Notes: a model not told the origin generated them from the letters alone. DNA of 16,290 nucleotides from an uncultured Oscillospiraceae bacterium (GCA_934546685.1 CAKTEB010000052.1:1-16290); one strand, 5' to 3'. Shown: positions 1 to 6,876, counted from the first letter of the stretch. A program made the numbers and translations.

Positions 1-68
1 CAAGTCATTCTGCGTAAGGGATGATATTGGAAGTTACATCCGAACCGTGTATCACATGGTAAGCCATA

Positions 69-112
69 CTCCTAAGGGTTAGTTATCAGTTCGATTCTGG
101 TAGGGGGTGCCA
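69..112 (+). pseudogene. 3' half of tRNA-Arg(CCT), probable att site remnant
   Basis: The stretch reads as a tRNA from the anticodon loop to CCA. The loop CTCCTAA (69-75) has anticodon CCT (71-73). It is followed by the 3' anticodon strand GGGTT, a TAGTT-like junction, a perfect T arm (85-89 pairing with 97-101 around TTCGATT), acceptor strand AGGGGGT, G73 and an encoded CCA. It closely resembles bacterial tRNA-Arg(CCU) 3' halves as I remember them. The expected partners AACCC (anticodon stem) and ACCCCCT (acceptor) are absent upstream, so the 5' half is missing. A terminator follows two bases later, so the downstream side is the native chromosomal side. The best reading is the displaced 3' half left when an integrative element inserted into the gene, with the element to the left. 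Confidence 0.72.
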
Positions 113-113
113 C

Positions 114-147
114 GTCGTCGCAGGCCATGTGCTTGCGGCGGCTTTTT
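114..147 (+). terminator. Intrinsic terminator of the tRNA-Arg gene
   Basis: An 11-bp stem (114-124 with 132-142, including G-U pairs) with a 7-nt loop is followed by TTTTT at 143-147. It begins right after the CCA end, as expected for a monocistronic tRNA gene. Confidence 0.8.
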
Positions 148-174
148 GCATATCCGTATGCTCCTGTCAGCCGC

Positions 175-210
175 AAAGGGGCGCGCTGCAGAATACTTTG
201 CAGCGCGCCC
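175..210 (-). terminator. Terminator hairpin after the MBL-fold gene
   Basis: A perfect 12-bp stem (179-190 with 199-210) has an 8-nt loop. On the minus strand it is followed by a short CTTTG run. It lies 81 bp beyond the stop codon of the hydrolase gene. Its arms nearly match those of the hairpin at 7482-7513. Confidence 0.6.
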
Positions 211-290
211 AAAAACAGTTCCGTCCGTCCCGGATGGACACATTATCATGGCTTTCCGATAGATGATGCCGTTCCGCTCAGACGCTCCGA

Positions 291-1268
291 TCACCCCAGC
301 CGGTAGCCGAAGACCTCCCCTCTCTGCGCTCTCGTGACCGTTCCCTGGGCCATCAGATGATCCAGATGGGCCATGGCCTCCCCCACCGCGAACCACTTCT
401 GGGGCGCGGGAAACTCCTGCCAATTTTTCGCCCGGATGCGCCAGGTCATATGGGCCGCCACATCCCAGGCGGTCATCTCTCCGCCATCGGTCAGGATCTC
501 CTCCACCTCCCGGCACCGGGCGGCGTGGTGCTGAAGCAGCTCCCGGCACCGCTGGTGGAAGTCGCAGTGTACCTGCCGATGGGCGGGCAGCGGCATGGTC
601 ACAGGCAAATCGTCGATCATCCGAAGTGACCTTAAATAATCCCCCAGGGAGTCCGGTACCCCGTGCCACCGGGTGATGTTGGGGGTGATATCAAAGAGCA
701 CATGGTCCCCCAGCAGGCAGATCCCGGTCTCCTCCTCCCAGAGGCACATATGCCCGGGGGTATGGCCCGGGGTCAGCAGGGCCCGGAACCGGTGCTTCCC
801 ATATACAAATTCGTCCCCGTCCTTTACGGGCAGATACCCGTCATAGGGCACCGGCGACAGGGCCTGGGCGGGATTTTTCGTGGTCAGCGCCTCCAGCAGC
901 TCCCGGGGGAAGCCCTCGGCGGCGAACCGGTCATTGGAGTCGCTCCAGCGGAAGGTGCTCCCCTTTCCAGGCATGTGCTGGAGATCCCTTTCCCCGATGA
1001 AGATCTTCGTGGAGGCACCACGGATCTCCGGGGCCAGGCCCGTATGATCCGAGTGGAGGTGGGTCAGGAAGATGTCCGTGTCCTCCATGGATACCCCCAG
1101 CTCCCGGAGCCCCCGGAGCAGGGCCTCCCGGCATTCTAATTGCCGGAACCCGGTGTCCACCAGCAGGTTCCGTTCTCCGCGGATCAGGTAGACGTTGAGA
1201 TTTTTCAGGGGATTGTTGGGCAGGGGCACGGGGATGGTATATAGTCCCGGGGCAAGCTGGGTGGTCAT
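291..1268 (-). CDS. MBL-fold metallo-hydrolase (glyoxalase II-like)
   Basis: This 325-aa protein is a metallo-beta-lactamase-fold hydrolase. THLHSDH (69-75) supplies H70, H72, D74 and H75, and further metal ligands are likely H169 in TPGHTPGH, D188 in LLGDHV and H230 in PLPAH. This set fits a two-metal (usually Zn) site hydrolysing a thioester or related bond; the substrate cannot be read from sequence. The C-terminal third (about 235-325) looks like the winged-helix extension often found after this domain. No signal peptide is seen, so it is probably cytoplasmic. I start at ATG 1268 because AAAGGAG sits 9 nt upstream. A TTG six bases earlier would leave the ribosome site too close. It is transcribed divergently from gluQ. 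Confidence 0.88.
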   Translation of the reverse strand: MTTQLAPGLYTIPVPLPNNPLKNLNVYLIRGERNLLVDTGFRQLECREALLRGLRELGVSMEDTDIFLTHLHSDHTGLAPEIRGASTKIFIGERDLQHMPGKGSTFRWSDSNDRFAAEGFPRELLEALTTKNPAQALSPVPYDGYLPVKDGDEFVYGKHRFRALLTPGHTPGHMCLWEEETGICLLGDHVLFDITPNITRWHGVPDSLGDYLRSLRMIDDLPVTMPLPAHRQVHCDFHQRCRELLQHHAARCREVEEILTDGGEMTAWDVAAHMTWRIRAKNWQEFPAPQKWFAVGEAMAHLDHLMAQGTVTRAQRGEVFGYRLG

Positions 1269-1297
1269 GAACAAACGCTCCTTTGTTGGTCTTTCAT

Positions 1298-1329
1298 TTG
1301 ATTATACCCGGATTCTGTGCTAGAATCAA
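1298..1329. promoter_or_regulatory. Superimposed antiparallel promoters (MBL gene and gluQ)
   Basis: Plus strand: TTGATT (1298-1303), 17-bp spacer, TAGAAT (1321-1326), reading toward gluQ. Minus strand: TTGATT (1329-1324), 17-bp spacer, TATAAT (1306-1301), reading toward the hydrolase. The -35 of each overlaps the -10 of the other, so one 32-bp segment serves both directions. A perfect inverted repeat GATTCT-N5-AGAATC (1311-1327) lies inside. Confidence 0.75.
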
Positions 1330-1361
1330 TGTCACAGATTTGAAGATAAGGGGGCAGAAAT

Positions 1362-2273
1362 ATGGTCATCGGACGCTTTGCACCCAGTCCCAGCGGGCGG
1401 ATGCACCTGGGCAACGCCCTGTCGGCGCTGCTCGCCTGGCTGTCGGCGAAAAGCCAGGGGGGCCAGATCGTTCTGCGGATCGAGGATCTGGATCCCGCCC
1501 GGAGCCGGCAGGAATACGCCCAGCAGATCATGGAGGACTTCCGCTGGCTGGGGCTCCTGTGGGACACCCGGGCCCCGGATCAGAGCACCCGGGGTGACGC
1601 CTATGCCCAAGCCCTGGAGCGGCTCCGGGACATGGATCTGGTATATCCCTGCTACTGCTCCCGGGATCAGCTCCACGCCGCCTCGGCGCCTCATGCCTCC
1701 GACGGCCGGATCATCTACCCGGGCACCTGCCGAAATTTGACCGAGGCCCAGCGAAACGCCATGACAAAAAAGCCCGCCATGCGGCTCCGTCTTCCGGATC
1801 GGGAGATCACCTTCCGGGACGGCCTCCAGGGCACGGTGACCATGAACCTTCAGCGGGAGTTCGGGGACATTATCATCCGCCGGGCCGACGGGGTGGCGGC
1901 CTATCAGCTGGCAGTGGTCACCGACGACGGGGCCCAGGGGGTCACCCAGGTGGTGCGTGGCCGGGATCTTCTCACCTCTACCCCGGTGCAGATTTATCTC
2001 TACGGGCTTCTAGGCCTCCCCGCCCCGGAATTCTGCCATGTGCCCATGCTACTGGCCATGGACGGGCGGCGGCTCAGCAAGCGGGACCGGGATCTGGACT
2101 TCGGGTATCTGCGCCAAAAATTCCAGCCAGAGGAGATCATCGGTCTTCTTGGCTGGCTGCTGGGGCTGCTCCCCAAATGGGAGAAGCTCTCCCCGGCGGA
2201 GCTGGCGGCGGAATTTGACTGGAAAAAGGTCCGGCGGGAGGATATCCGCCTGGATCCCCGGCTGCTGGTTTAA
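1362..2273 (+). CDS. gluQ: Glutamyl-Q tRNA(Asp) synthetase
   Basis: GluQRS activates glutamate and attaches it to queuosine at position 34 of tRNA-Asp, acting in the cytoplasm. The 303-aa length matches this family, which is a GluRS catalytic core lacking the anticodon-binding domain. The sequence begins RFAPSPSGRMHLGN, with the HIGH-type motif at 15-18. It has IEDLDPAR at 40-47 and the KMSKS-type loop LSKRD at 238-242. A zinc-type set CYC (C97, C99), Y119 and C123 sits where GluQRS has its insert. ATG 1362 follows AGGGGGC, and the promoter at 1298-1326 faces it. Full-length GluRS is excluded by the short C-terminus. Confidence 0.95.
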   Translation: MVIGRFAPSPSGRMHLGNALSALLAWLSAKSQGGQIVLRIEDLDPARSRQEYAQQIMEDFRWLGLLWDTRAPDQSTRGDAYAQALERLRDMDLVYPCYCSRDQLHAASAPHASDGRIIYPGTCRNLTEAQRNAMTKKPAMRLRLPDREITFRDGLQGTVTMNLQREFGDIIIRRADGVAAYQLAVVTDDGAQGVTQVVRGRDLLTSTPVQIYLYGLLGLPAPEFCHVPMLLAMDGRRLSKRDRDLDFGYLRQKFQPEEIIGLLGWLLGLLPKWEKLSPAELAAEFDWKKVRREDIRLDPRLLV

Positions 2274-2323
2274 CGGGGAGCATACCTGGGCATAACACCT
2301 TATATATTAGGAGGTGTATTCCC

Positions 2324-2581
2324 ATGGTAAAAGGCGTATCCCGGCAGGTGGTGGTGGTCCGCTGCCCGGACGCCCGGTTCTTCGACCAGGCCATCTTCCT
2401 GGTGCGGGACGACGTTCTGGGGGGCCCGGGGTCGGAGCAGCTGATGAAGGACGCCTGCCGGGCGGCGGATGCCTACATCCGGCAGAATGCCCAGAAGCGC
2501 AGAGTGGCCAGAAGGGTCAAGCTCGCCATCGCGGCGGCGGCAGTGATCCTCGGCGGGCTGGCGGTTTGGCTGCTGGCATAA
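2324..2581 (+). CDS. Small C-terminally anchored membrane protein, unknown function
   Basis: I do not recognise a characterised family. The 85-aa product has a soluble N-terminal part rich in VVVVR, FFDQ and acidic residues (1-55). A basic patch KRRVARRVK (about 58-66) follows, then one hydrophobic helix (about 67-84) running to the C-terminus. This layout suggests a tail-anchored inner-membrane protein with the soluble part in the cytoplasm. ATG 2324 is preceded by AGGAGG at good spacing. It lies 50 bp after gluQ on the same strand and may be co-transcribed with it. The bidirectional terminator starts at its stop codon. Confidence 0.72.
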   Translation: MVKGVSRQVVVVRCPDARFFDQAIFLVRDDVLGGPGSEQLMKDACRAADAYIRQNAQKRRVARRVKLAIAAAAVILGGLAVWLLA

Positions 2582-2619
2582 AAAAATTGGCTGTTGCGGT
2601 TTGCAGCAGCCAATTTTTT
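2581..2619. terminator. Bidirectional intrinsic terminator
   Basis: A stem of about 17 bp (2581-2597 with 2603-2619, GGTTT loop) has an A run on one side and a T run on the other. It ends the small membrane protein gene on the plus strand and the oxidoreductase gene on the minus strand. Confidence 0.88.
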
Positions 2620-2630
2620 GTTATTTGGAA

Positions 2631-4616
2631 TCAGTCCAGTCCCACGGCGATATCGTAGCCGGCCCGGACAGCCTGGGTGACCTGCTGGGTCTTCACGCAG
2701 TCGCCCAGGGGCAGGAACACATGCTTGGTCTTCCGGAGCTCGTCCACCAGGGCGCTTCTGGGGCGGAGGCCCAGGGCGCAGATGACGGTGTCGGCGGGGA
2801 ACAGGGTCTCCTTGCCGTCGGGGGTGATGGCGATGACGCCCTCATCGGTGATCTCCTTGCACTTGGTGGAGGTCTGGAGCACCGGCGGGATCAGGCCGGG
2901 CGCGGTATTGGTGCCGCCGGCCTTCTCGGGGAACAGGCCCATGCGGACCTTCAGGGCCCGGCGATGGGCGGCGGTGGTCTCCGCGGCGATCTCGGGGGCC
3001 ATCTCGATGATGGTGACCTCGTGGCCCTCCTCGGCCAGATGCAGGGCGGTTTCGCAGCCCACCAAGCCGCCGCCCATAATGACGATCTTCTTGCCCAGGG
3101 TCACGCCCTCCTCAAAGAGGTCGGTGCCCAGGATGTAGTTGTCGCCGGGAATGCCGAACTGGCTGGGGATGATGGGGTTGGCGCCCACGGCGCAGATCAC
3201 GGTATCCACATCCAGGCTGTCCAGGAACTCCGCGGTGACCTCGGTGTTCAGATGCACGGGAACCCCCAGCAGCTCCAGCTGATGGGCCTCCCACTGGGCA
3301 AACCGATAGAGGTCGTGCTTAAAGGTCTCGTGCTGAGCAAACTTCAGCGCGCCGCCCAGGGCGTCGGTCTTCTCGTAGAGCGCCACCTCGTGGCCTCTCT
3401 GCTTGCAGGTGATGGCCGCCTGCATGCCGCCGGGGCCGCCGCCGATGACGGCCACCTTGTGCTTGTGGGCGGCGGGGAGCCGATGCTTGGTCTCGTACTC
3501 CTGGCCGATGACCGGGTTCACGGTGCAGACGATGTTCCGGGTCTTCATCATCTGGCCCTGGCAGGAATAGCACCGGAGGCACCGGCGGATCTCATCCTCC
3601 CGGCCATCCCGGAGCTTGTTGGGCAGGTCAGGGTCGGCCACCAGCGCGCGGCCCAGAGCCACCAGATCTGCCTGGCCGGTCTCCAGCAGGTTCTCCATCA
3701 CGTCGGGATCGGAGATGGCACCCACGCAGGATACGGGCTTCTTCACGGCCTTCTTGATGGCCGCGGCCAGGTAGGCGTTGCAGGCCTGGGGCAGGAACAT
3801 GCTGGGGTGCATGATGATCCAGGTGTACAGATCCTCCATGACGCCGGCGGAGACATTGAACATATCCACATAGGGCTCCAGCACCTTGCAGAGCTCCACG
3901 CCCTCATCGAGGTCATAGCCCCCGGGGGTCAGCTCGGAGCCGGAGATCCGCAGCTCAATGAGACATTTGGGCGCGGCCTGACGGACCGCCTGCAATACCT
4001 CGATGACGAACCGGCAGCGATTCTCCCGGCTTCCGCCGTACTCGTCGGTGCGGTGGTTGGACAGAGGGGACAGGAACTCCGCCAGAAGCCAGCCGTGGCC
4101 CGCGTGGATGGTGAGAATATCGAAGCCCGCCATGGCACAGTTGGCGGCAGACCGGCGATAGCCGCCGATGACATCGTCCATGAGCTGGCGGTCCATGCCC
4201 CGGACGGTCTTGTTGCCCTTGTCGTCAAAGATGTCGCAGGGGCCCACGGGCAGCACATGGCCGGGCAGGAACGCGGGGTTGCAGCGCTTGCCGCCATGGC
4301 CGAACTCGATGGAGGCGTAAGCGCCGTACTTGTGGATGGTGGAAACCAGGTCATACATGGAGGGTACGGCGGCAGGGGTATCCAGGGCCACCATGGAGGG
4401 ATGGTCGGGGCCGGTGGCGCTGTGGGCCACTGCCTCGCCCACGTTGACCAGGGCCGCGCCGCCCTTGGCCCGGAGCTCATAATAGGCGATGTTCTCGGGG
4501 GAGTACACGCCGCCGGGGCCCATCTCAGCCAGAGAGGTGGGCGCGGAGATAATGCGGTTCTTGAGGGTCAGATTCCCCAGCTTGAAGGGGGAAAGCAGCA
4601 AATCATACTTGGACAT
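2631..4616 (-). CDS. Fe-S/FMN/FAD oxidoreductase of the dienoyl-CoA reductase / BaiCD family
   Basis: The 661-aa protein has the three-part layout of 2,4-dienoyl-CoA reductase, trimethylamine dehydrogenase and the bile-acid enzymes BaiCD/BaiH. An Old Yellow Enzyme TIM barrel binding FMN (about 1-330) carries an HAGH substrate motif (171-174). A 4Fe-4S site follows with C346-x2-C349-x2-C352-x11-C364. Then come a FAD fold (VIGGGPGG, near 390) and an NAD(P)-binding fold (IVIMGGGLVG, 511-520). Electrons would pass from NAD(P)H through FAD and the cluster to FMN, reducing an activated C=C bond or running in reverse. The substrate cannot be fixed; enoate, enoyl-CoA or steroid are all possible. ATG 4616 is chosen because GGAG lies about 10 nt upstream. 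A TTG nine bases earlier overlaps the ribosome site. It diverges from the solute-binding protein gene. Confidence 0.88.
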   Translation of the reverse strand: MSKYDLLLSPFKLGNLTLKNRIISAPTSLAEMGPGGVYSPENIAYYELRAKGGAALVNVGEAVAHSATGPDHPSMVALDTPAAVPSMYDLVSTIHKYGAYASIEFGHGGKRCNPAFLPGHVLPVGPCDIFDDKGNKTVRGMDRQLMDDVIGGYRRSAANCAMAGFDILTIHAGHGWLLAEFLSPLSNHRTDEYGGSRENRCRFVIEVLQAVRQAAPKCLIELRISGSELTPGGYDLDEGVELCKVLEPYVDMFNVSAGVMEDLYTWIIMHPSMFLPQACNAYLAAAIKKAVKKPVSCVGAISDPDVMENLLETGQADLVALGRALVADPDLPNKLRDGREDEIRRCLRCYSCQGQMMKTRNIVCTVNPVIGQEYETKHRLPAAHKHKVAVIGGGPGGMQAAITCKQRGHEVALYEKTDALGGALKFAQHETFKHDLYRFAQWEAHQLELLGVPVHLNTEVTAEFLDSLDVDTVICAVGANPIIPSQFGIPGDNYILGTDLFEEGVTLGKKIVIMGGGLVGCETALHLAEEGHEVTIIEMAPEIAAETTAAHRRALKVRMGLFPEKAGGTNTAPGLIPPVLQTSTKCKEITDEGVIAITPDGKETLFPADTVICALGLRPRSALVDELRKTKHVFLPLGDCVKTQQVTQAVRAGYDIAVGLD

Positions 4617-4671
4617 AGGGTTCAATCTCCTTCCTTATGTATCACGTTTGATAGATAGTCATGGAATAACG

Positions 4672-4699
4672 TGCCCATTTGTATTTGGGCAGCGCTGCC
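4672..4699 (-). promoter_or_regulatory. Two mutually exclusive hairpins in the oxidoreductase leader
   Basis: The predicted 5' leader (about 4711 to 4617) contains the perfect palindrome GGGCAGCGCTGCCC (4686-4699). It also contains a second stem GCCCA-N8-TGGGC (4672-4689) that uses part of the same strand, so only one can form at a time. It could be an RNA switch or simply a palindromic DNA site. Confidence 0.4.
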
Positions 4700-4717
4700 C
4701 ATGATCCATTTGACCCC

Positions 4718-4746
4718 ATTATATCGCATAGATCGCCGATTGCCAA
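4718..4746 (-). promoter_or_regulatory. Sigma-A promoter of the oxidoreductase gene
   Basis: On the minus strand TTGGCA (4746-4741), a 17-bp spacer and a consensus TATAAT (4723-4718) predict a start near 4711 and a leader of about 95 nt. Confidence 0.78.
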
Positions 4747-4763
4747 ATAGAAAATGGACATGG

Positions 4764-4784
4764 TTGATAACCTGAAGTTATCAA
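4764..4784. promoter_or_regulatory. LysR-type operator upstream of the oxidoreductase promoter
   Basis: This is a perfect dyad TTGATAAC-N5-GTTATCAA. It contains T-N11-A and the ATAA-N7-TTAT pattern known for the LysR-type regulator CcpC. Its centre (4774) is about 63 bp upstream of the predicted start near 4711, the usual activator position for this class. Confidence 0.6.
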
Positions 4785-4892
4785 GTTTCGGATACGAAGA
4801 ACCATGGAATGTGAAGATTCCGTGGAGAAAGCCCGGAAAACGGCCTTTTTCCCCCTGAAACGGTTCAGCTTTTCGCCCAAATACGGCAATTT

Positions 4893-4907
4893 ATAACTAC
4901 CGGTTAT
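4893..4907. promoter_or_regulatory. Second LysR-type operator, upstream of the solute-binding protein promoter
   Basis: ATAAC-N5-GTTAT has the same half-sites and spacing as the dyad at 4764-4784. Its centre (4900) is about 63 bp upstream of the plus-strand start predicted near 4963. The DNA between the two operators (4785-4892) shows no gene, only small stem-loops such as 4802-4810 with 4817-4825. Confidence 0.55.
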
Positions 4908-4926
4908 CAAGATTAACGAATCGGTA

Positions 4927-4956
4927 TTGGATATCATAAAAGTGTTACGCTATTAT
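4927..4956 (+). promoter_or_regulatory. Probable promoter of the solute-binding protein gene
   Basis: TTGGAT (4927-4932), an 18-bp spacer and TATTAT (4951-4956). An imperfect dyad around TTAGC-TAA-GCTAA (4957-4969) covers the predicted start. Confidence 0.55.
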
Positions 4957-4985
4957 TTAGCTAAGCTAATAATTAGCCTTGGTAA

Positions 4986-5036
4986 GGGCAACACCACGCA
5001 AATCGTCAAGCTTTGCCTTAGAACGTGTGGTTGCCC
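4986..5036 (+). mobile_element. Short internally deleted copy of the MITE-like family (copy A)
   Basis: The ends GGGCAACACCACG (4986-4998) and 5024-5036 are inverted repeats matching at 11 of 13 positions. The first 25 bases match the left end of the copy at 15818 at 22 of 25 positions, but only about 51 bp remain of the 160-bp form. It lies in the 5' leader of the solute-binding protein gene and would form a hairpin just before the ribosome site. Confidence 0.6.
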
Positions 5037-5060
5037 CAAAGAAAGAAAGGAATGAACCAG

Positions 5061-6773
5061 ATGAAAAGAACTCGTTTAACGGCCCTTCTGCTGGCGGCGT
5101 GCATGGTCGGCGCGCTGCTGACCGGCTGCGGAAATAGCAGCAGCGGAAGCGCCTCCAGCACCACGGAGGACAAGACAGTCTCCCAGGCCGCTCCGGCCCA
5201 GGAGGATACCGCCCCCGCCCAGGAGGACAGCACCCAGGCGGCCAGCGCCGCCGAGACCGCGGCCGATGACGGCTGGACCTATGAGCCCCTGTCCTATCCC
5301 CTGGAGGACGGCGGCACCCTCAGCTACTACATGATCAAGGATCTGAGCCAGAAATCCGTGCTGGGCTCCTGGCAGGAGCACCCCATGCTGAAGGTCGTCC
5401 AGGAGAAAACCGGCGTGACCCTGGACATCACCGCGGTATCCCAGACCAACGGCACCGACATGATGAACCTGATGCTGGCCTCCGGTGACTTCACCGACCT
5501 CATCGAGAACCTCACCTACGCCACCGGCTTCGCCTCTGCCATGGACGACGATATCGTCCGGGAGATCAGCGACCTGCTGGAGGACTACGCCCCCGACTAC
5601 AACAAGCTCCTGGTGGAGAACCCCGACTACAAGAAGAGCATTTCCAGCGACGATGGCCGCATCGGCATCTTCGCCACCATCACCCAGGGCAGCCGGGGCC
5701 CCTCCGACGGCCTGATGATCAATCAGGACTGGCTGGACGAGTGCGATCTGGATACGCCCGTGACCTTCGACGACCTGGAGGAGACCCTCCTTGCCTTCAA
5801 GGACAAGTATGACCTCACCGATCCCCTGTACATGGTGGGCGACGGCATTCTGGACTATGACCAGCTCTCCGGCGCCTTCGGCGTGGCCCTGAAGTTCAAC
5901 TCCATTACCGGCCAGGGCGGCTTCTACATCGACGACGACGGCCAGATCCAGTTCGGCTACACCCAGGAGGGCTACAAGGACTATGTGACCAAGATGCACG
6001 ACTGGTATGAGAAGGGCATCCTGTCCTCCGACTTCGTTTCCCACACCACCGACTACATGAACGACGACCTGATCGAGGACATCATCTCCAAGACCACCGG
6101 CGTGTTCTCCAGAGGCGACGGCCTCATCGATATGCTCCGGAACGTCTCCGGCTCCAACCTGGTAGCTCTGGCCGATCCCGTGCTGGAGGAGGGCCAGACC
6201 ATTCATCTGGGCAACCAGCCCGCTCTTCCCTCCACCGTCCGCGGCGTGGTCATCACCACCGCCTGCGAGGAGCCCGAGATGGCCGCTGAGTTCCTGAACT
6301 GGTGGTACACCGACGACGGCTTCCTGGCCAGCTCCTACGGTCAGGAGGGTGTCAGCTACACCATGGTAGACGGCAAGCCCCAGTACACCGAAATGATGAC
6401 CAACACCGAGGGCACCACCCTCAGCGCCCAGAAGCTGGACAACTGCGGCCCCCTGGAGCTGCTCATCGACGGCACCACCCCCGAGGCCAGCTACTCTGAG
6501 ATCGCCCAGAACGCTCCCCTGGTCTGGGGCGCCAACAAGGACGGCGCCTATAACATCCCCGAGGCAGTGGAGATGACCTCCGATGAGGGCGACGAGTTCA
6601 ACACCTACTTCTCCGATATCTCCACCCTGTGCCGCCAGTACACCGTACAGTTCATCACCGGCACCAAGAGCCTGGACGACGTGGACGCCTTCCAGGAGCA
6701 GCTGGAGGGTATGGGCGTGGATACCTGCTGCGAGCTGTATCAGGCCGCGCTGGACCGCTACAACGCCCGTTGA
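5061..6773 (+). CDS. Lipoprotein extracellular solute-binding protein (ABC transporter family 1 type)
   Basis: The 570-aa protein starts with a lipoprotein signal (basic MKRTR, hydrophobic core, lipobox LLTGC with C23). It would be lipid-anchored outside the membrane. A Ser/Ala/Gln/acid-rich linker (about 24-75) contains a small APAQED duplication. The rest resembles large family 1 binding proteins (LipO-like) that deliver sugars or other solutes to ABC permeases. Motifs such as VVQEKTGVTLDI, NLMLASGDFTDLI and AAEFLNWWYTDDGF are typical. The ligand is not readable. No permease or ATPase gene is adjacent. ATG 5061 is preferred because AAAGGA lies at workable spacing and the signal peptide starts there; an in-frame ATG at 5052 is the alternative. 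Confidence 0.86.
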   Translation: MKRTRLTALLLAACMVGALLTGCGNSSSGSASSTTEDKTVSQAAPAQEDTAPAQEDSTQAASAAETAADDGWTYEPLSYPLEDGGTLSYYMIKDLSQKSVLGSWQEHPMLKVVQEKTGVTLDITAVSQTNGTDMMNLMLASGDFTDLIENLTYATGFASAMDDDIVREISDLLEDYAPDYNKLLVENPDYKKSISSDDGRIGIFATITQGSRGPSDGLMINQDWLDECDLDTPVTFDDLEETLLAFKDKYDLTDPLYMVGDGILDYDQLSGAFGVALKFNSITGQGGFYIDDDGQIQFGYTQEGYKDYVTKMHDWYEKGILSSDFVSHTTDYMNDDLIEDIISKTTGVFSRGDGLIDMLRNVSGSNLVALADPVLEEGQTIHLGNQPALPSTVRGVVITTACEEPEMAAEFLNWWYTDDGFLASSYGQEGVSYTMVDGKPQYTEMMTNTEGTTLSAQKLDNCGPLELLIDGTTPEASYSEIAQNAPLVWGANKDGAYNIPEAVEMTSDEGDEFNTYFSDISTLCRQYTVQFITGTKSLDDVDAFQEQLEGMGVDTCCELYQAALDRYNAR

Positions 6774-6807
6774 GGCACAGCACTATTTCAGCCTCATAAC
6801 ATCAAAG

Positions 6808-6841
6808 AGGACGCCGTACCGATTGGTGCGGCGTCCTTTTT
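6808..6841 (+). terminator. Intrinsic terminator of the solute-binding protein gene
   Basis: A 13-bp stem (6808-6820 with 6825-6837) with GATT loop runs into TTTTT at 6837-6841. Confidence 0.9.
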
Positions 6842-6847
6842 GCGCAG

Positions 6848-6876
6848 TTGACGAAAGGGAATCATTCTTATATAAT
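6848..6876 (+). promoter_or_regulatory. Strong sigma-A promoter of the toxin-antitoxin operon
   Basis: TTGACG (6848-6853), a 17-bp spacer and a consensus TATAAT (6871-6876) sit directly after the upstream terminator, so the pair has its own transcription unit. Confidence 0.88.

Noticed and set aside
7..112. A complete type II tRNA with D arm 19-41, anticodon arm 44-60 and variable arm 68-79
   Set aside because: The small stems can be drawn, but the acceptor would need ACCCCCT near 7-14, which is absent, and the anticodon would be ATC. The tRNA-Arg(CCT) 3' half explains 69-112 much better.
1..112. tmRNA 3' end
   Set aside because: The acceptor strand AGGGGGT with G73 does not fit the tmRNA alanine acceptor, and no tag frame or 5' domain is visible.
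79..669. A 196-aa minus-strand frame
   Set aside because: It crosses both terminators and overlaps the MBL hydrolase gene out of frame; low-complexity Arg/Gly/Pro content.
2601..4658. A 685-aa plus-strand frame
   Set aside because: It is the antisense shadow of the oxidoreductase gene. It has no ribosome site, and its Gly/Ala/His/Gln-rich composition is typical of reverse frames in high-GC DNA.
4831..4879. Possible plus-strand terminators in the 4626-5060 control region
   Set aside because: The stems (for example CTGAA-ACGG-TTCAG followed by CTTTTC) are only 3-5 bp and no gene ends there.
5076..6206. A 376-aa minus-strand frame
   Set aside because: Antisense shadow of the solute-binding protein gene, with low-complexity G/V/H/Q composition.
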